Shown here in pieces: positions 46,308 through 57,008 of a stretch of DNA of 64,000 bases. Origin of the DNA: Microvelia longipes. Its lineage: Eukaryota > Arthropoda > Insecta > Hemiptera > Veliidae. A model generated the notes under the pieces. That model was given only the letters and a program-made list of their open reading frames with translations. It was not told where the DNA came from and made no database searches. The translations under genes were made by a program, and so were the position numbers. Position 1 is the first letter of the stretch. Each line of letters begins with the position of its first letter. The stretch is from NCBI GenBank assembly GCA_018340805.1, contig JACMZG010000008.1:81620675-81684674 (forward strand), written 5' to 3'.

Positions 46308-47488
46308 ATTGTGCCTAAAAGTTTTTTAAATAACTTAAACACTATTCTTTGTGACAATAATATTAACATAAAATCCATGTTACACAAGTTCAAAAATAAG
46401 CATGACAAGCGAGAACACAGATTGACATTAAGACGCAGGCACGCCGCGTTTAACATTTACTTATGGAACATGTTTGTTCTATTTTTACTCATCAACGTAC
46501 TCAGCCATCTTCTTTTCTTGTTATTTTTAGTTCTTTAACACTTTTTTTGTCTTTCCTTTCTTTTTTTTTTGTAAATCTAGTCACAAAGAATCAAACACAG
46601 TTTTGTTATTCTCTTTCCCGAACAAACACTTCCCTCATAATCTTGTTATCTTTCTGTCTTAAAGAAGTAACTTAAATTCGAAGACAATGAACTTGTCAAA
46701 AATACAAATAAATTGTCCAGCCAGAAGAAAAAACTTGCCAGACTAAAATATTTCATCTTTTGCCACAACACATAAGACTCACGGCCAAAACGAATGAAAT
46801 ATATGATACTCACTCGCCAAAGCTTTTAAAGGATAGATTAGTTCCAGAACATTTTTTAAATCCACAAAAAGAAAAACAGATGTAAATATTTACATTGTAT
46901 TAAAATGTAAATCACAGTTTCGAGCTCAAGGGCTCATATTTAAGAATATAACAAGGTTATACTAGATTTTTTGCGGCGAAATAAAATTAAGTATTTTATC
47001 TTCCAAAATGTAAATATTTGTAAACTAGAGCACGATTTATATTTAAAATATCACAATTTTCGATCTTAACAAGTTGTTTATGTTTTATTTTATATTTATT
47101 TATTTATTATTTATTTATTTATTTATTTATTTAATAAAAACAATTAAAATATAATAAAGCTGAACGAAATAAATATAAAATGCAATCATTAAATGATGAT
47201 CATAAGAAACAAATAATAAATTTGAATAAAAGCAACGCAAACAAGTAATTAATTGTAACAGAGATAAACACAAACGCGTGTTCAGTGTTTACAAAAATAC
47301 ATTTTTGGAATTAGAAGACCAAGCGGAATCAATCCCTGCACTCTCATACCCACTCTATCTAATACGCTAATGCACGTAAGCTATATATCTATCTATAGAT
47401 GTATGCAATATTTTCTACAAACATAGACACCAAATTATGCTAATTTTTGAGATTAGTAGAAAACTTAACTATAAGTTTTAATGCTAAA
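46308..47488. other. Spacer with a short basic/hydrophobic frame
   Basis: A 75-codon plus-strand frame (46311-46538) starts at GTG directly after the microsatellite. It has a basic middle (KNKHDKREHRLTLRRRHAA) and a Leu/Phe-rich end that resembles a membrane segment. No family recognised. A TTTA simple repeat is at 47092-47135. Confidence 0.35.
47092..47135. repeat. (TTTA)n simple repeat
   Basis: About ten tetranucleotide units with one interruption. Confidence 0.9.
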
Positions 47489-47646
47489 AGAAATAACAAA
47501 ATTTTTATATTCTACAAGATAAATAACAAAAATTTTATATTCTACAAGAAAATAACAAAAATTTTATATTCTACAATAAAATAAAAATTTTATATTCTAC
47601 AATAAAATAAAAATTTTATATTCTACAAGAAAATAACAAAATTGTG
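47489..47646. repeat. ~27-bp minisatellite, about six units
   Basis: Units of AAATAACAAAAATTTTATAT then TCTACAAG, several shortened. Confidence 0.88.
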
Positions 47647-48639
47647 TATTCATACATTTCGACCAAATTTATCATCATTTTAAGAATATAAACAATGTAA
47701 ATATTCCTGTATTACATCTTGAAGATAATCTCAGAGATGTTTGATATATATTAAGGGTTTACTGGAGTAAAAGTGAACGCATTCTTTTGTCAAGAGATAG
47801 CGATAGCGCAGAGTGAAAATACAAATTGACGCTATGTGAGTATAAAATGGGAGGAACCAAGTAATATTAAACATACAAAGTAAAGTCTTAATTAATTTTC
47901 GTAGAATTAAAGCCTAGTTTAGTTAAACCTAGTCAAATATCTAATTATACATAATTACTGGTGCCAATAAGATGGAATCGATCTATAGCTACTGACACGC
48001 AAAAAATGTATAAAAAATCGATGCTAAATTGCTATTTATTACAATAACAATTCATCTTCTCTCTTATTATCATCTTATTATCGTCTTTTCTTTGCTATAT
48101 TTACTAAAAATCTTTAATAGACAGTAATAGATGTTTTTAAATTAAACCCTATTAAAAATATTCCTGAATTGGGTCAGTCAGTCGTGTAATCTAACTAAAA
48201 TAGGGGCTCCTAACAGACAGTATCTTTAGAGATAGGGGACACTTAATAAGAGCAAAGAGCAACATAATAAAGAACATACAATAAGGGGAGAAAAAGAATT
48301 GATATTTGATTGAAACTTAAAAGAAACTTTAAGCACTGCTTACCCTTTGGAAGCACTTAACCCTTTATTGGCAACACGTCTAAATAAGGGCTCTATTTAA
48401 TTGATAATTATTGATAATAATACTTTAGATAATTATTGATAAAAGTGCTACAGTAGAAAAACTTAAAAAGATATTGATACTTTAACCAAACGACCTTGTT
48501 AAACTATGAACTTTGATTAAATATTAAATGAAATAAAAAAAAATATTGAATTAATTCATGAGCTTAAATGATATGAGTAATGAATAGTATGCAAAGAATA
48601 GAGGAATGAACAAGACTGAACTGCAAAATGGGTTGACAT
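47647..48639. other. AT-rich spacer, nothing recognised
   Basis: No frame over 60 codons. A small ATTGATAATTATTGATAATA-type repeat is near 48400-48440. Confidence 0.5.
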
Positions 48640-49050
48640 CATAGAGATATTACTACTAGAGGGGCCCAATCGGTTGAATTTTGAAACATCAAAAAAGTAA
48701 CCTGAACTCCCTTGAGTATTAATATGATAAAATAAACATTAAAAAATACAGTAAGTTATATAATGCAACGTAGGAAACAAAACTCAAACAATGCGGGGAA
48801 AGCTGACAACGATTGATTTGTTATAACCTTAACTTACTCTTAAAGGAGGTTTCAATGATCATGGTTAAGAATGAATAAACACTTGAGTTTAAAAATATTT
48901 ATTCTTAACCATGTTTAACATAGACCACAAAATTGCTGTCAAAACATCTAATGAGGTTTCAATGAGGTTACACAGAGCCCCAAAAAGATGTTTCAGACCT
49001 CTCAATGTATTAAGATAGGCCATGCCCCCTCTAGTATATAAATCTCTATG
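48640..49050 (+). mobile_element. Family D hAT-type MITE, copy 2, with nested insertion
   Basis: The ends CATAGAGATATTACTACTAG and CTCTAGTATATAAATCTCTA plus TG form the inverted repeats. It is flanked by a perfect 8-bp duplication, GTTGACAT (48632-48639 and 49051-49058), with T at position 2 and A at position 7 as in hAT target sites. It is longer than D1 because of the insertion at 48859-48965. No transposase. Confidence 0.9.
48859..48965. mobile_element. Insertion nested in D2 with a 13-bp target duplication
   Basis: GAGGTTTCAATGA is present at 48846-48858 and 48953-48965. The matching place in D1 has it once (GAGGTTTCGATGA), giving an empty site. The 94-bp insert contains a hairpin (CATGGTTAAGAATGAATA against TATTTATTCTTAACCATG). 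It may be a short retroposed or foldback sequence. Confidence 0.78.
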
Positions 49051-49148
49051 GTTGACATGGTTTGATGATGAGTCTATCGACCAGCATAAATAGACACAAT
49101 TATGGTAGAAAATTCAACTTCCTACCATGAAGAAATGATTAACTATTA

Positions 49149-49281
49149 GGTTTTAAACAGGATAAATGACGCAAATTACTGTTGCGACATTTTGGCCTTA
49201 AACATGCCGTTATGATTATAACCATGATACGATTGGCCTAAAGTTTGCCTCAGTCATTTTGGTTTTTATCCTGTTTTGGAC
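49149..49281. repeat. Weak foldback
   Basis: GGTTTTAAACAGGATA at the left pairs with TATCCTGTTTTGGACC at the right, and TTGGCCT segments pair inside. The arms are imperfect. Confidence 0.45.
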
Positions 49282-49335
49282 CTTAAAAATTACAAATTGT
49301 TATGGGATACACGACAACTAAACAAAGTACGATTT

Positions 49336-49462
49336 ATGCGTGACAGACACACAGATAAATAGACAGCCAGCAATATGAAACGTCCTGAAACGAATGATCT
49401 TGTTAAAAGCGCGGTCTTTAGAGTGATCACAATTTTCCTATATACCTTCGGTAAAAGGTAAT
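49336..49462 (+). repeat. Family A 3' end fragment
   Basis: GCGTGACAGACACACAGATA, GTCCTGAAACGAATGATC and a diverged terminal hairpin (TTTTCCTATATACCTTCGGT) match the end of the family. The 110-codon minus-strand frame nearby (49290-49622) overlaps it and is not treated as a gene. Confidence 0.6.
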
Positions 49463-50235
49463 GGAAGAACGCTAAATCAGATCCGGATATAAGAAAGAGG
49501 ATGTGAATATTCAATACTATCAGGATGGATAATAAAAGCAAATAATAAAGTTTAAAAGTTCCGAAAGAAATCCAAAGTACCGAAAATAAGAAAGAAACAT
49601 AAACTGAACTGTACAAATGCAAATGTTAATCGAATCAATACAAAAAAATCGTTAAGTTATACATCCTACTACTATGAAATAGAAAAGAAACAGTTGGGAG
49701 GCGTTATTTCCTGCCTCTCAAATAAGAGTTGGTTTCTTACAAGTGGACGCTGAGATCAGACCTTAACAATCTCCATCAAACGATACTTCCTTTCAATCAA
49801 ACAAACTCTCCAGCAAACAGATTGACAAACAAACAGTCAAACAAAAACAATAGCTGTGACATTGATACGAAATAAATCGGTACAATGACTCGAGTAATTT
49901 GGATCTTTTGTTGTAGCAGCAAATATACTTCTCCGCCACGGAGTACTAAAACGAATCAACCAGAACGAGAAAAAACAATTTGATTTTATAAAAATAAATA
50001 AAAAAGTAAACAAGCAATACTTCATCTAAAAAAGTTAAGTTATTTTTGTGAATAGTGTTTTACTTAATGGATATCTAATCTATAATCTATATGTTACTAG
50101 GGATATTAAACATATTCTCTATTGATTAATATAGATTAATGTCTAATAATTCCTTTCAAAATAATGCTATAAAAAATAAAACAAAAATTCATTAATCCAA
50201 AAGAAATGTAATGCAGTGTAATGTAAACTACATTA
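49463..50235. other. AT-rich spacer, nothing recognised
   Basis: A 62-codon minus-strand frame (49837-50025) has a hydrophobic start but no recognisable motif. Confidence 0.45.
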
Positions 50236-50670
50236 AAACAAGAGACTTGTGGCCTCTTGGCCGCTTCGCGGCCACATGACATGTTTGCTATCTTTCATAA
50301 GTTTTACTATTTTACTAGTTTATACAAGCGGCACACTGCCACGATGTAAGCGATTTATCACTCATAAAACGAGATACGTTTACATATTGTTACATAATAA
50401 AATCAATAAAATCGGAATCAACGCTAATAATAAAAAAATTAAATTTGTAAATTTTTACCATACAAAATGTATTTGTATTATTTTTTATTTAGACCACACA
50501 AATTTTCGACGTCTTATGCTTTTTTGAAAATTATGCTGAGTCATTATTGTAAGTTTATGACGTCATACAAATTTTATAAACAATATGGCTCTGAATAATG
50601 AGGTTAATTTACACAGAGTTCAGATCGTAAAGTTACCATAAAAGCGTCTAGTAACAAAAATCTTATATAC
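50236..50670 (+). repeat. Family K repeat, copy 2
   Basis: GGCCTCTTGGCCGCTTCGCG and GCCACATGACATG lead into TATACAAGCGGCACACTGCC, then TTATGACGTCATACAAATTT and GGCTCTGAATAATGAGGTTA, in the same order as K1. The 92-codon frame here (50249-50527) is repeat sequence. It ends just before an AT tract, as K1 does. Confidence 0.75.
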
Positions 50671-50687
50671 TCATATAAACACTCTTA

Positions 50688-50697
50688 TATATATATT

Positions 50698-50730
<33 letters not shown>

Positions 50731-50738
50731 TATATATG
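50688..50738. repeat. (AT)n microsatellite next to K2
   Basis: Imperfect AT repeat directly downstream of the family K copy. Confidence 0.92.
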
Positions 50739-51513
50739 CAATTTTTTAAATTTGCAAAAAAACGAAGAAAAATTTAATTACCATCATTCGTTAAGATAAA
50801 ATCGAAACGACAAAGTAGAATAAAATCGAAACGTCACATTAGAAACACAGCGCCCTGTGTAACTAAACGTCCATATCTGAAAATTATTCATACATAAAAA
50901 CTCGAGATATTTCTTTATCTTTTTAGTTGAAAATCAGCAGTTTTTAAGAAGTAATCTCGTTTAAGCATAAAAATACATTGTTGGTGTTTAGTCAGAACAT
51001 ATTTATAGCTTACACTTACACTGTGATACAAACGTCATAAAACACGGCTCATGTTAAGTGTTTCTCAAATACCAACGTGTTAAAAGTGTTAAACAAAAAT
51101 CTTTGAACCACACACTAAAATGCAATAACACTCAATAATATTACATACTTTATATTTGATTAATGTTTGATACTAAAGATACAAATAAAAAAGAGTTAAA
51201 ATCACTATATTACATTTAGTCAATGGAATTCAATGAAATAAAACAAACTGTAATTTAATGCAGTAAAGTACATTTTACAAGTCAATTAATTATATTAGTT
51301 AATTTAATTAACTAATAAATTAAAATAAAATGATGTTTCATTACCGTATCATTAAAGAAGAAAATGAGTCACATATCTAACCAAAATTAAATACCAACAA
51401 ATATTTTTGATTTTATGTTTATTATTATACTATACGAGTACCTACATATCCCGACTAAATAGTGAAAATATTAAATAAGTGTCAAGTATGAGAGTGAGTT
51501 AATAAAATATTTT
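50739..51513. other. AT-rich spacer, nothing recognised
   Basis: Contains a local direct repeat (AAAATCGAAACG twice near 50800-50831) and nothing else of note. Confidence 0.5.
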
Positions 51514-52327
51514 TAAAAAATCGGGTACGGGTTACCTCGGAACTTACATCCCCATTACATCGAAAACGCTACGCTCATCCTCCCTGCTTCGGACTCGCTA
51601 CGCTCGTCCTCAGAAAATACAGTTCGCCATATTTATACTGCAACATGCCATCGGACTCGCTTCGCTCGTCTTCAGATAGTAAATGCATCCGTATCATTCT
51701 CAGCGGTCACCCATACTGCACAGACCACGCTTAATACTCCTTAATTTTTATGATCCAACAAAAACCATAGATATATTTGTCGTATTAAAACGAAACTTAA
51801 TGTACATATTTATTAGGTAATCATGTACACTTGTACCAAATGAAAACTCAATTGGACTGTTGGACTATACCTCATTTTTTAAAAAACGTACACAAGTCAT
51901 TTAATAAAAATTTAACTACTGCTGAAAATGAGATGAAACTAAGAACATATGTTAATCTTATACGTAGTCACATGCGTGCCAAATCTCAATCCGATCACAT
52001 CATTTTTCCGCAATCTATGATTTTTCGAAATTTTCGCAGAGTTATTATTGCGGGTTACTGACGACATAAAAAACATTATTTTCCGAATAGCACAACTACA
52101 GCAGTAGTCTGATTTTTGTACAAAATTTCAACTCTCTAGCATATATGCACTGGGCGCTACGATGATAACAGACAAACACACACACATACAGACAGACAAC
52201 TTTGAGAAAACCACTAAGGAGGCCTTTAAAATGCCTGAAACGGATAATTCCGGTTTCATCCCGGTTTCAAATTCTTTTGCAAACACAATACATATCCTAT
52301 ATACCTACGGTATAAATGAGGAAAAGT
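51514..52327 (+). repeat. Family A dispersed repeat, longest copy (814 bp)
   Basis: Best copy for defining the family. Its 5' end is AAAAAATCGGGTACGGGTTA and CCTCGGAACTT. Next comes a block of alternating CGCTACGCTCATCCTCC / CGGACTCGCTACGCTCGTCC units, then the body (TTTCAACTCTCTAGCATA, GGCGCTACGATGATAACAGA), a CACACACATACAGACAGAC stretch, and a 3' hairpin (about 52288-52327). The 76-codon frame at 51831-52061 lies in the body and is disrupted in other copies. No target duplication is obvious. Possibly a non-autonomous transposon; class undetermined. Confidence 0.85.
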
Positions 52328-53995
52328 AATAAGAGCTTATTTGATATAATGGACCTGCTTGATATCTAGTATCAGGTAGGTCATGCCTGCTAAGTTTCTT
52401 ACATCATTGTTTTTTATTTTGTTTACTATTAACACATTTCATTTGTAAAATGAATAAATTAATTAAAAAAATAACACCTTTGGGATATAATCTGATCTGG
52501 AAATACAAGTTTCCATAAAATCAAGTAAATTTTAAACTGACTGTAGCTCGTGAGGTTTTGGACTCGCTCAGCCACTAACAGCATATTTTCCAACTGCTTC
52601 TACTTACAAAGCCCAAAATTTAACCGTTAAGGCTTTTTAGCTCAAAATCAGGGTAGTAACCACAAAAATGCAAATATCTCTCATTTTCGGTTGAATATAA
52701 AAATCTAAGACATGAGCTCTGTTATAACTCAAATAGACCTAAAATGCAAACACTATTAGCAAGGTAATATTAATATTAACATCGAGATCTATTGAAATTT
52801 TCCTTTAAGCACTCTAAATTATAAGTCAGTCTAAAGTGCAGGATTCAAATTCTTCACTTTAAGACTTCAATTAAAGATATTTTGCTTAAAAATTTTGGAT
52901 TTTTTTTTTATTTTTCCTAGTCCTCCCCCACTCATTAGTGCACAAGAACCCTAGGAAGAGTTAAAACATCAAAATTAAGTCTTATTTATCAAACATATAT
53001 GAAACAGTCCAAATTTAATCTAAATAATTAACTGTATCTATTTAAGAGGTCTTAAAACTTAACCTATTTTTACACCCATCTTAAAAGATTTTTAAGGGTT
53101 CCTAACAAACAAGTTCAACTTTGAGAGGACTTACACAAAGTACTCAAGGATCCTTTGTAAAGTGTTTTTAATAAAAAGATTTGTTTAAGCATTACCTTTT
53201 ATTTGGTACAGGTAGAAGCAAGTTTGAAGCAGCAGGTAACAAAAAAACCTTGGGTTCAGAATAAAACAAATCTCCAGCACGACTCAACTTCAAACTTTTT
53301 TTAATTAACTGTTTACAAAAATATATATATTTGCTCAAACACCGACTAATTAAAAACTATAAAAATATATCAAAGAAAAATGTTAGTAAATATTGTAATT
53401 AACTAATATACACTAATTAAATTTATAAAATGTCTTTAAGGCACTTCAAATATTGTGATAAGGCCACAAAGAGGAAATAACAGGTGACTTCGTTAATGTT
53501 TATTTATTTCATTATTTCGATAACAAAAAGGACGGTCAGATATTGTAAAGGCAGTGAAACGGAATCACATGAACGAGGTAGCGAAGAACGATCACAACTG
53601 AACACCTGACGAGGGGAATCAAGCAGAGGGTCTACTCAATGGTAGTGGGGGTAGACAAGACTTTAGTTCTTTCATTTACCACTTAATCGGGGAGCGCTTT
53701 AATACATTTTAACTTATTCTAATAGGGATTAAAGAGACCAATAGGTATTGCGTATGACATTAAAAATAGTTTTATATTATAGCTTGACTTCTAATAAAAT
53801 ATTACAGTCGTTTAAGTAATATTTTAATTAATATTCTTCGATATTAACCACGATCTTTAATTCGATATTTACAACCAAGAAGTAAAAAAATAAGAGTGCT
53901 CTAGAGCAGCTTATTTATTTCTTAATCGATTTAAAACGTGTAAAATTTTTCTTTAATTTTCAAACAAAAAAAGCTAATGAGGTTGGGCCATGGAG

Positions 53996-53999
<4 letters not shown>
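52328..53999. other. Spacer, nothing recognised
   Basis: AT-rich with a more balanced stretch at about 53540-53700 (GCGAAGAACGATCACAACTG). No repeat or gene recognised. Confidence 0.45.
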
Positions 54000-54168
<169 letters not shown>

Positions 54169-54249
54169 AACTTTTAATTGTTTTTCGGATCTGAATATTA
54201 CCTCGTACAAAAATGGTCCTCCTAATTGTCCAGAATCATATTACATGAA

Positions 54250-54407
54250 TTACGTCATTAACTAACAATAATGACTCAGCAAAAATTTCAGAAACTTATG
54301 ACTCCTAGAAATATCTGATGGCGCTGAAATTTAATATAAATATTTTTTCTGATGTATATAGTATATTATTAAAACATATACCAAGTTAAATTCATTAGTT
54401 TTGATAT
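54250..54407 (-). repeat. Family A internal fragment, reverse
   Basis: ATTACGTCATTAACTAACAA, ATGACTCAGCAAAAATTTCA and the CCAAGTTAAATTCATTAGTT segment match the body in reverse. Both ends are missing. Confidence 0.6.
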
Positions 54408-54408
54408 T

Positions 54409-54622
54409 GAATGAATGAATGCCCATTTTAGGGCCTTTTGGCCAATCAGGGTATTCACATTCAGGTGGGTTGCATCTTCTATACTCTAGGAATTAATTAA
54501 AGTTGGCAAAATCTTTTTAATGCATATACTATTTACATAATCTTAGAGCATAGCCCGGGCTGCGAACCCCGGACATCTGTTGCCGAAATCGAGTGCCTAT
54601 ACGATCACGGCCACGGAGGCAG
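54409..54622 (-). mobile_element. tRNA-derived SINE, longer copy
   Basis: Read on the minus strand, it starts CTGCCTCCGTGGCCGTGATC (tRNA-like head with an A-box-like segment). It continues to GGGGTTCGCAGCCCGG (B-box-like), a body with CACCTGAATGTGAATACC, and an (ATTC)n tail. The head-to-B-box spacing suits a pol III promoter. The second copy is at 54851-55056. No protein is encoded. Confidence 0.82.
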
Positions 54623-54850
54623 ACATATACTATTTATAAAAATTAATTTAAAAAATCACGATTTTCGTCTAAAACAAATGAAAATTTGCAAATATGGATG
54701 CATTATCCAAATTGCAAAACTATTTATACGACAAACTGGCCTTTTGTTTTGATTTTATTAGACCCATCTCAAAACATTTACATATAGTGGAAGCGTGACG
54801 TAAGGATAAATGGGCCAACATTATCTTGAGGAACATACAGGATTCTGATT

Positions 54851-55056
54851 AAAAATAAAAATAAAATGCCCGTTTTAGGGCCTTTCGGTCCATCAGGGTA
54901 TTCAACCTGCGGGAACCACCTCAGGTGGGTTGTATCTACTACACTCTAAGAATTAATTAAAGTTGGCGAAATCGTTTTAATACAAATACTATTAATAAAA
55001 TCTTAGAGCATAGCCCGGGCTGCGAACCCCGGACCTCCGGTGCCGAAATCGAACGC
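54851..55056 (-). mobile_element. tRNA-derived SINE, 5'-truncated, with 14-bp target duplication
   Basis: Matches the longer copy from the B box to the tail but lacks about 30 bp of the tRNA-like head, including the A box. Its tail is A/T-rich (ATTTTATTTTTATTTTT on the minus strand). ACAGGATTCTGATT is found at 54837-54850 and 55057-55070, a perfect 14-bp duplication flanking both ends exactly. That supports insertion by LINE-type target-primed reverse transcription. Confidence 0.92.
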
Positions 55057-55164
55057 ACAGGATTCTGATTGGTTGAACCAATTGATAGTTAAAAAAATGA
55101 GATTATGCTATTGCTTACCCTAAAGACCCATTATTAATAGTTTCACCCAAGCTGTTAAAATTTA

Positions 55165-55241
55165 GAAGGTGATTCAATTGGAGGGTTTTTAAGAAGAAAT
55201 CAATTTTTTAGGTTATAGTCCGGAATTGAAGTCATTGCAGA
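55165..55241 (+). mobile_element. Family L MITE, truncated copy
   Basis: AAGGTGATTCAATTGGAGGG, GGTTATAGTCCGGAATTGAA and GTCATTGCAG match the left part of 10112-10330. It breaks off at an A/T run, and the right end is missing. Confidence 0.7.
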
Positions 55242-55703
55242 AAAAAAATTTTTTTTTGTTGAGATTCTTTAAACAGCTGTCAGTTTTTATCACCACTCGG
55301 GGATTCCTCCTATCAAATCTGCCAAGTCATTTTAACCAGCATGAACACTAAGTCAAATACATTTATTGTAGACAATAATCAATAAAGTAAAAAGAAACAA
55401 AAAAGTTTTTATAAATTTTTAGGGATTTTCAAAAGCGAAAATAAGCATGTGTGACAGCTTGTAAGTACGCGAATGAATCAAGAAAATATCAACCAAGTTT
55501 TCATTGGTAAAAGTAAACATCTATTTCTTACTGTTAGTGAGCAGACCGGAAAAATGGAGGTTCTAAATATTATTTACAAATATTCGTTTTTGTTTGTAGC
55601 GCGAATTGGAAGGTTCGAGAACCAAAAAAGAAATTGGTTGCTGTAAAAGTAATCGTAATTTATTAGAGAAGTATAAAAATAATAATGGAGTTTACTGTAA
55701 ATT
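55242..55703. other. Spacer, nothing recognised
   Basis: AT-rich. A short plus-strand run near 55580-55650 (SANWKVREPKKKLVAVK) looks slightly coding-like but is too short to call. Confidence 0.4.
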
Positions 55704-56250
55704 ATTTTTTTTGAGGTAGTACGTAATTAAGTACATTATTGGACCGTTTTTAGGATGAGAAGCCAATCATTATTGTTATAGGAGGTTATTTAGTACTTTT
55801 CACCTCCGAGGACAATAATGAATGTAAAAAAAACTCCTAGGACGTAAAAGTAATTCACATATTGCCGCCATTACTGTAATATAGCGTGTTCAAAAAAAAC
55901 AATCTGTGTAGAACCTACTGTTTTGTTCGTAGACTAATTTTTTTTCGTTTTTTAAAAGGTGTTCTAATTGACAATTTTGTGTGTTTATTTGTACATCTTT
56001 TACATTTTTGAGTAAAAGTGTGAAGCTATGGATGAATTCAATGACGACGATAATATGGAGTTAATTGGACGTTTTTTTTCAATTAAGTATATAGCGCAGT
56101 TTATTTAATGAGTGCTACCTCAAAAAAATAGTGTATGCCATCCGGCTGAGAATGTCTTTATGTCTTGGCAATTTTTTCCAACTCGCTTCGCTCGTCGGTA
56201 AATCTAATTGCCGTGACATAAAGACACACTTCTCAGCCTAATGGCATAAA
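55704..56250 (+). mobile_element. Family E element, copy 2
   Basis: Begins TTTTTTTGAGGTAGTACGTA, is closed by GAGTGCTACCTCAAAAAAAT at about 56112-56130, then carries the hairpin unit (56140-56250) with TCGCTTCGCTCGTCGG at its loop. Same arrangement as copy 1 in opposite orientation, with small indels. It encodes the short frame at 56028-56108. Probably a non-autonomous derivative of a larger DNA transposon. Confidence 0.87.
56028..56108 (+). CDS. 26-codon frame conserved between the two E copies
   Basis: ATG to TAA, starting MDEFNDDDNMELIG and continuing RFFSIKYIAQFI. In copy 1 the same start is present (minus strand from 42808) with a silent TTC to TTT change, one D to G change and an inserted pair of codons, MDEFNDGDNMEL. 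An acidic N-terminus like this could be the first exon of a lost transposase. Two copies are too few to show selection, so it may be non-coding. Confidence 0.3.
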   Translation: MDEFNDDDNMELIGRFFSIKYIAQFI

Positions 56251-56737
56251 TAACTAATATAGCTGTTTCGCGAGCATAAATTTAAATCGATAAAAACAGG
56301 AAGTTTAGCGATGAGTTTAAGATTGGGGGGGGGGAGAAGGATAGGGGTCCGCCAAGTACCATTTATCTGTAATAGGGATCCGCATGGCTCTGAAGTTATA
56401 TAAAGAATTCAAATAAAAGTCAACTCAACAAAGCCTTAATTATCGCACTGTTCGAGTCAATAAAAATAATTTAAAAAACTTACTATGAAGTCCAGACGAA
56501 ACGACAATAATACTAATAATACGAACCTGAAACAGAAAAAAACAATTTATAATTAAATACTTGAAACGAAAATAGATATGGATTGCGGCCCTGCTGGAAG
56601 GGATGAGAAACTTGGTCATAGATATGGTGGAGATTTTAGTAAAAATTGGGGCTCCAATCGTAATGAGTCTTCGAAAATATTTATAAACAAAATTCTTTGG
56701 CTAAAGAATAATTTCCTTACAGACTGACCAAGATATA
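56251..56737. other. Spacer, nothing recognised
   Basis: A G run (GGGGGGGGGAGAAGG-like) is at about 56325-56339. Otherwise nothing was seen. Confidence 0.45.
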
Positions 56738-57008
56738 AAAATCGAGTACGGGGCTTGAGATTTTCTCCAGTATTTGCGCGTATCCCTCTCTTTTGTCGCT
56801 ACGCTCATCCTCCCTCCTTTGGGCTACGGGACTCGCCGCTCATCCTCCTACTTTGGACTCGCTACGCTCATCCTCCCTACTTTGGACTCGCTACGCTCAT
56901 CCTCCCTACTTTGGACGCTACGCTCATCCTCCCTACTTGGAATCCTCCTACTTGGACTCGCTACGCTCATCTCCCTACTTCGGATTCGAGGTACCCCGTG
57001 CCAAGTTT
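56738..57008. repeat. 29-bp array derived from family A 5'-end sequence, with inverted A tips
   Basis: Seven to eight units of GGACTCGCTACGCTCATCCT then CCCTACTTT, the block normally present once or twice in family A. On the left is an A-type tip (AAATCGAGTACGGGGCT); on the right the same tip is inverted (GAGGTACCCCGTGCC). Three overlapping plus-strand frames (up to 133 codons, Ser/Leu/Pro-rich) are this repeat read in different frames. Confidence 0.82.

Noticed and set aside
46311..46538. 75-codon frame with basic middle and hydrophobic end as a membrane protein
   Set aside because: It has no ATG at its start, begins at a microsatellite edge, and has no recognisable family.
49290..49622. 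110-codon minus-strand frame
   Set aside because: Its C-terminal part is family A 3' sequence, and the rest is hydrophobic, AT-driven sequence with no motif.
54409..55056. Functional tRNA genes on the minus strand
   Set aside because: Only box-like promoter segments are present; no full cloverleaf can be drawn and the copies have SINE bodies and tails.
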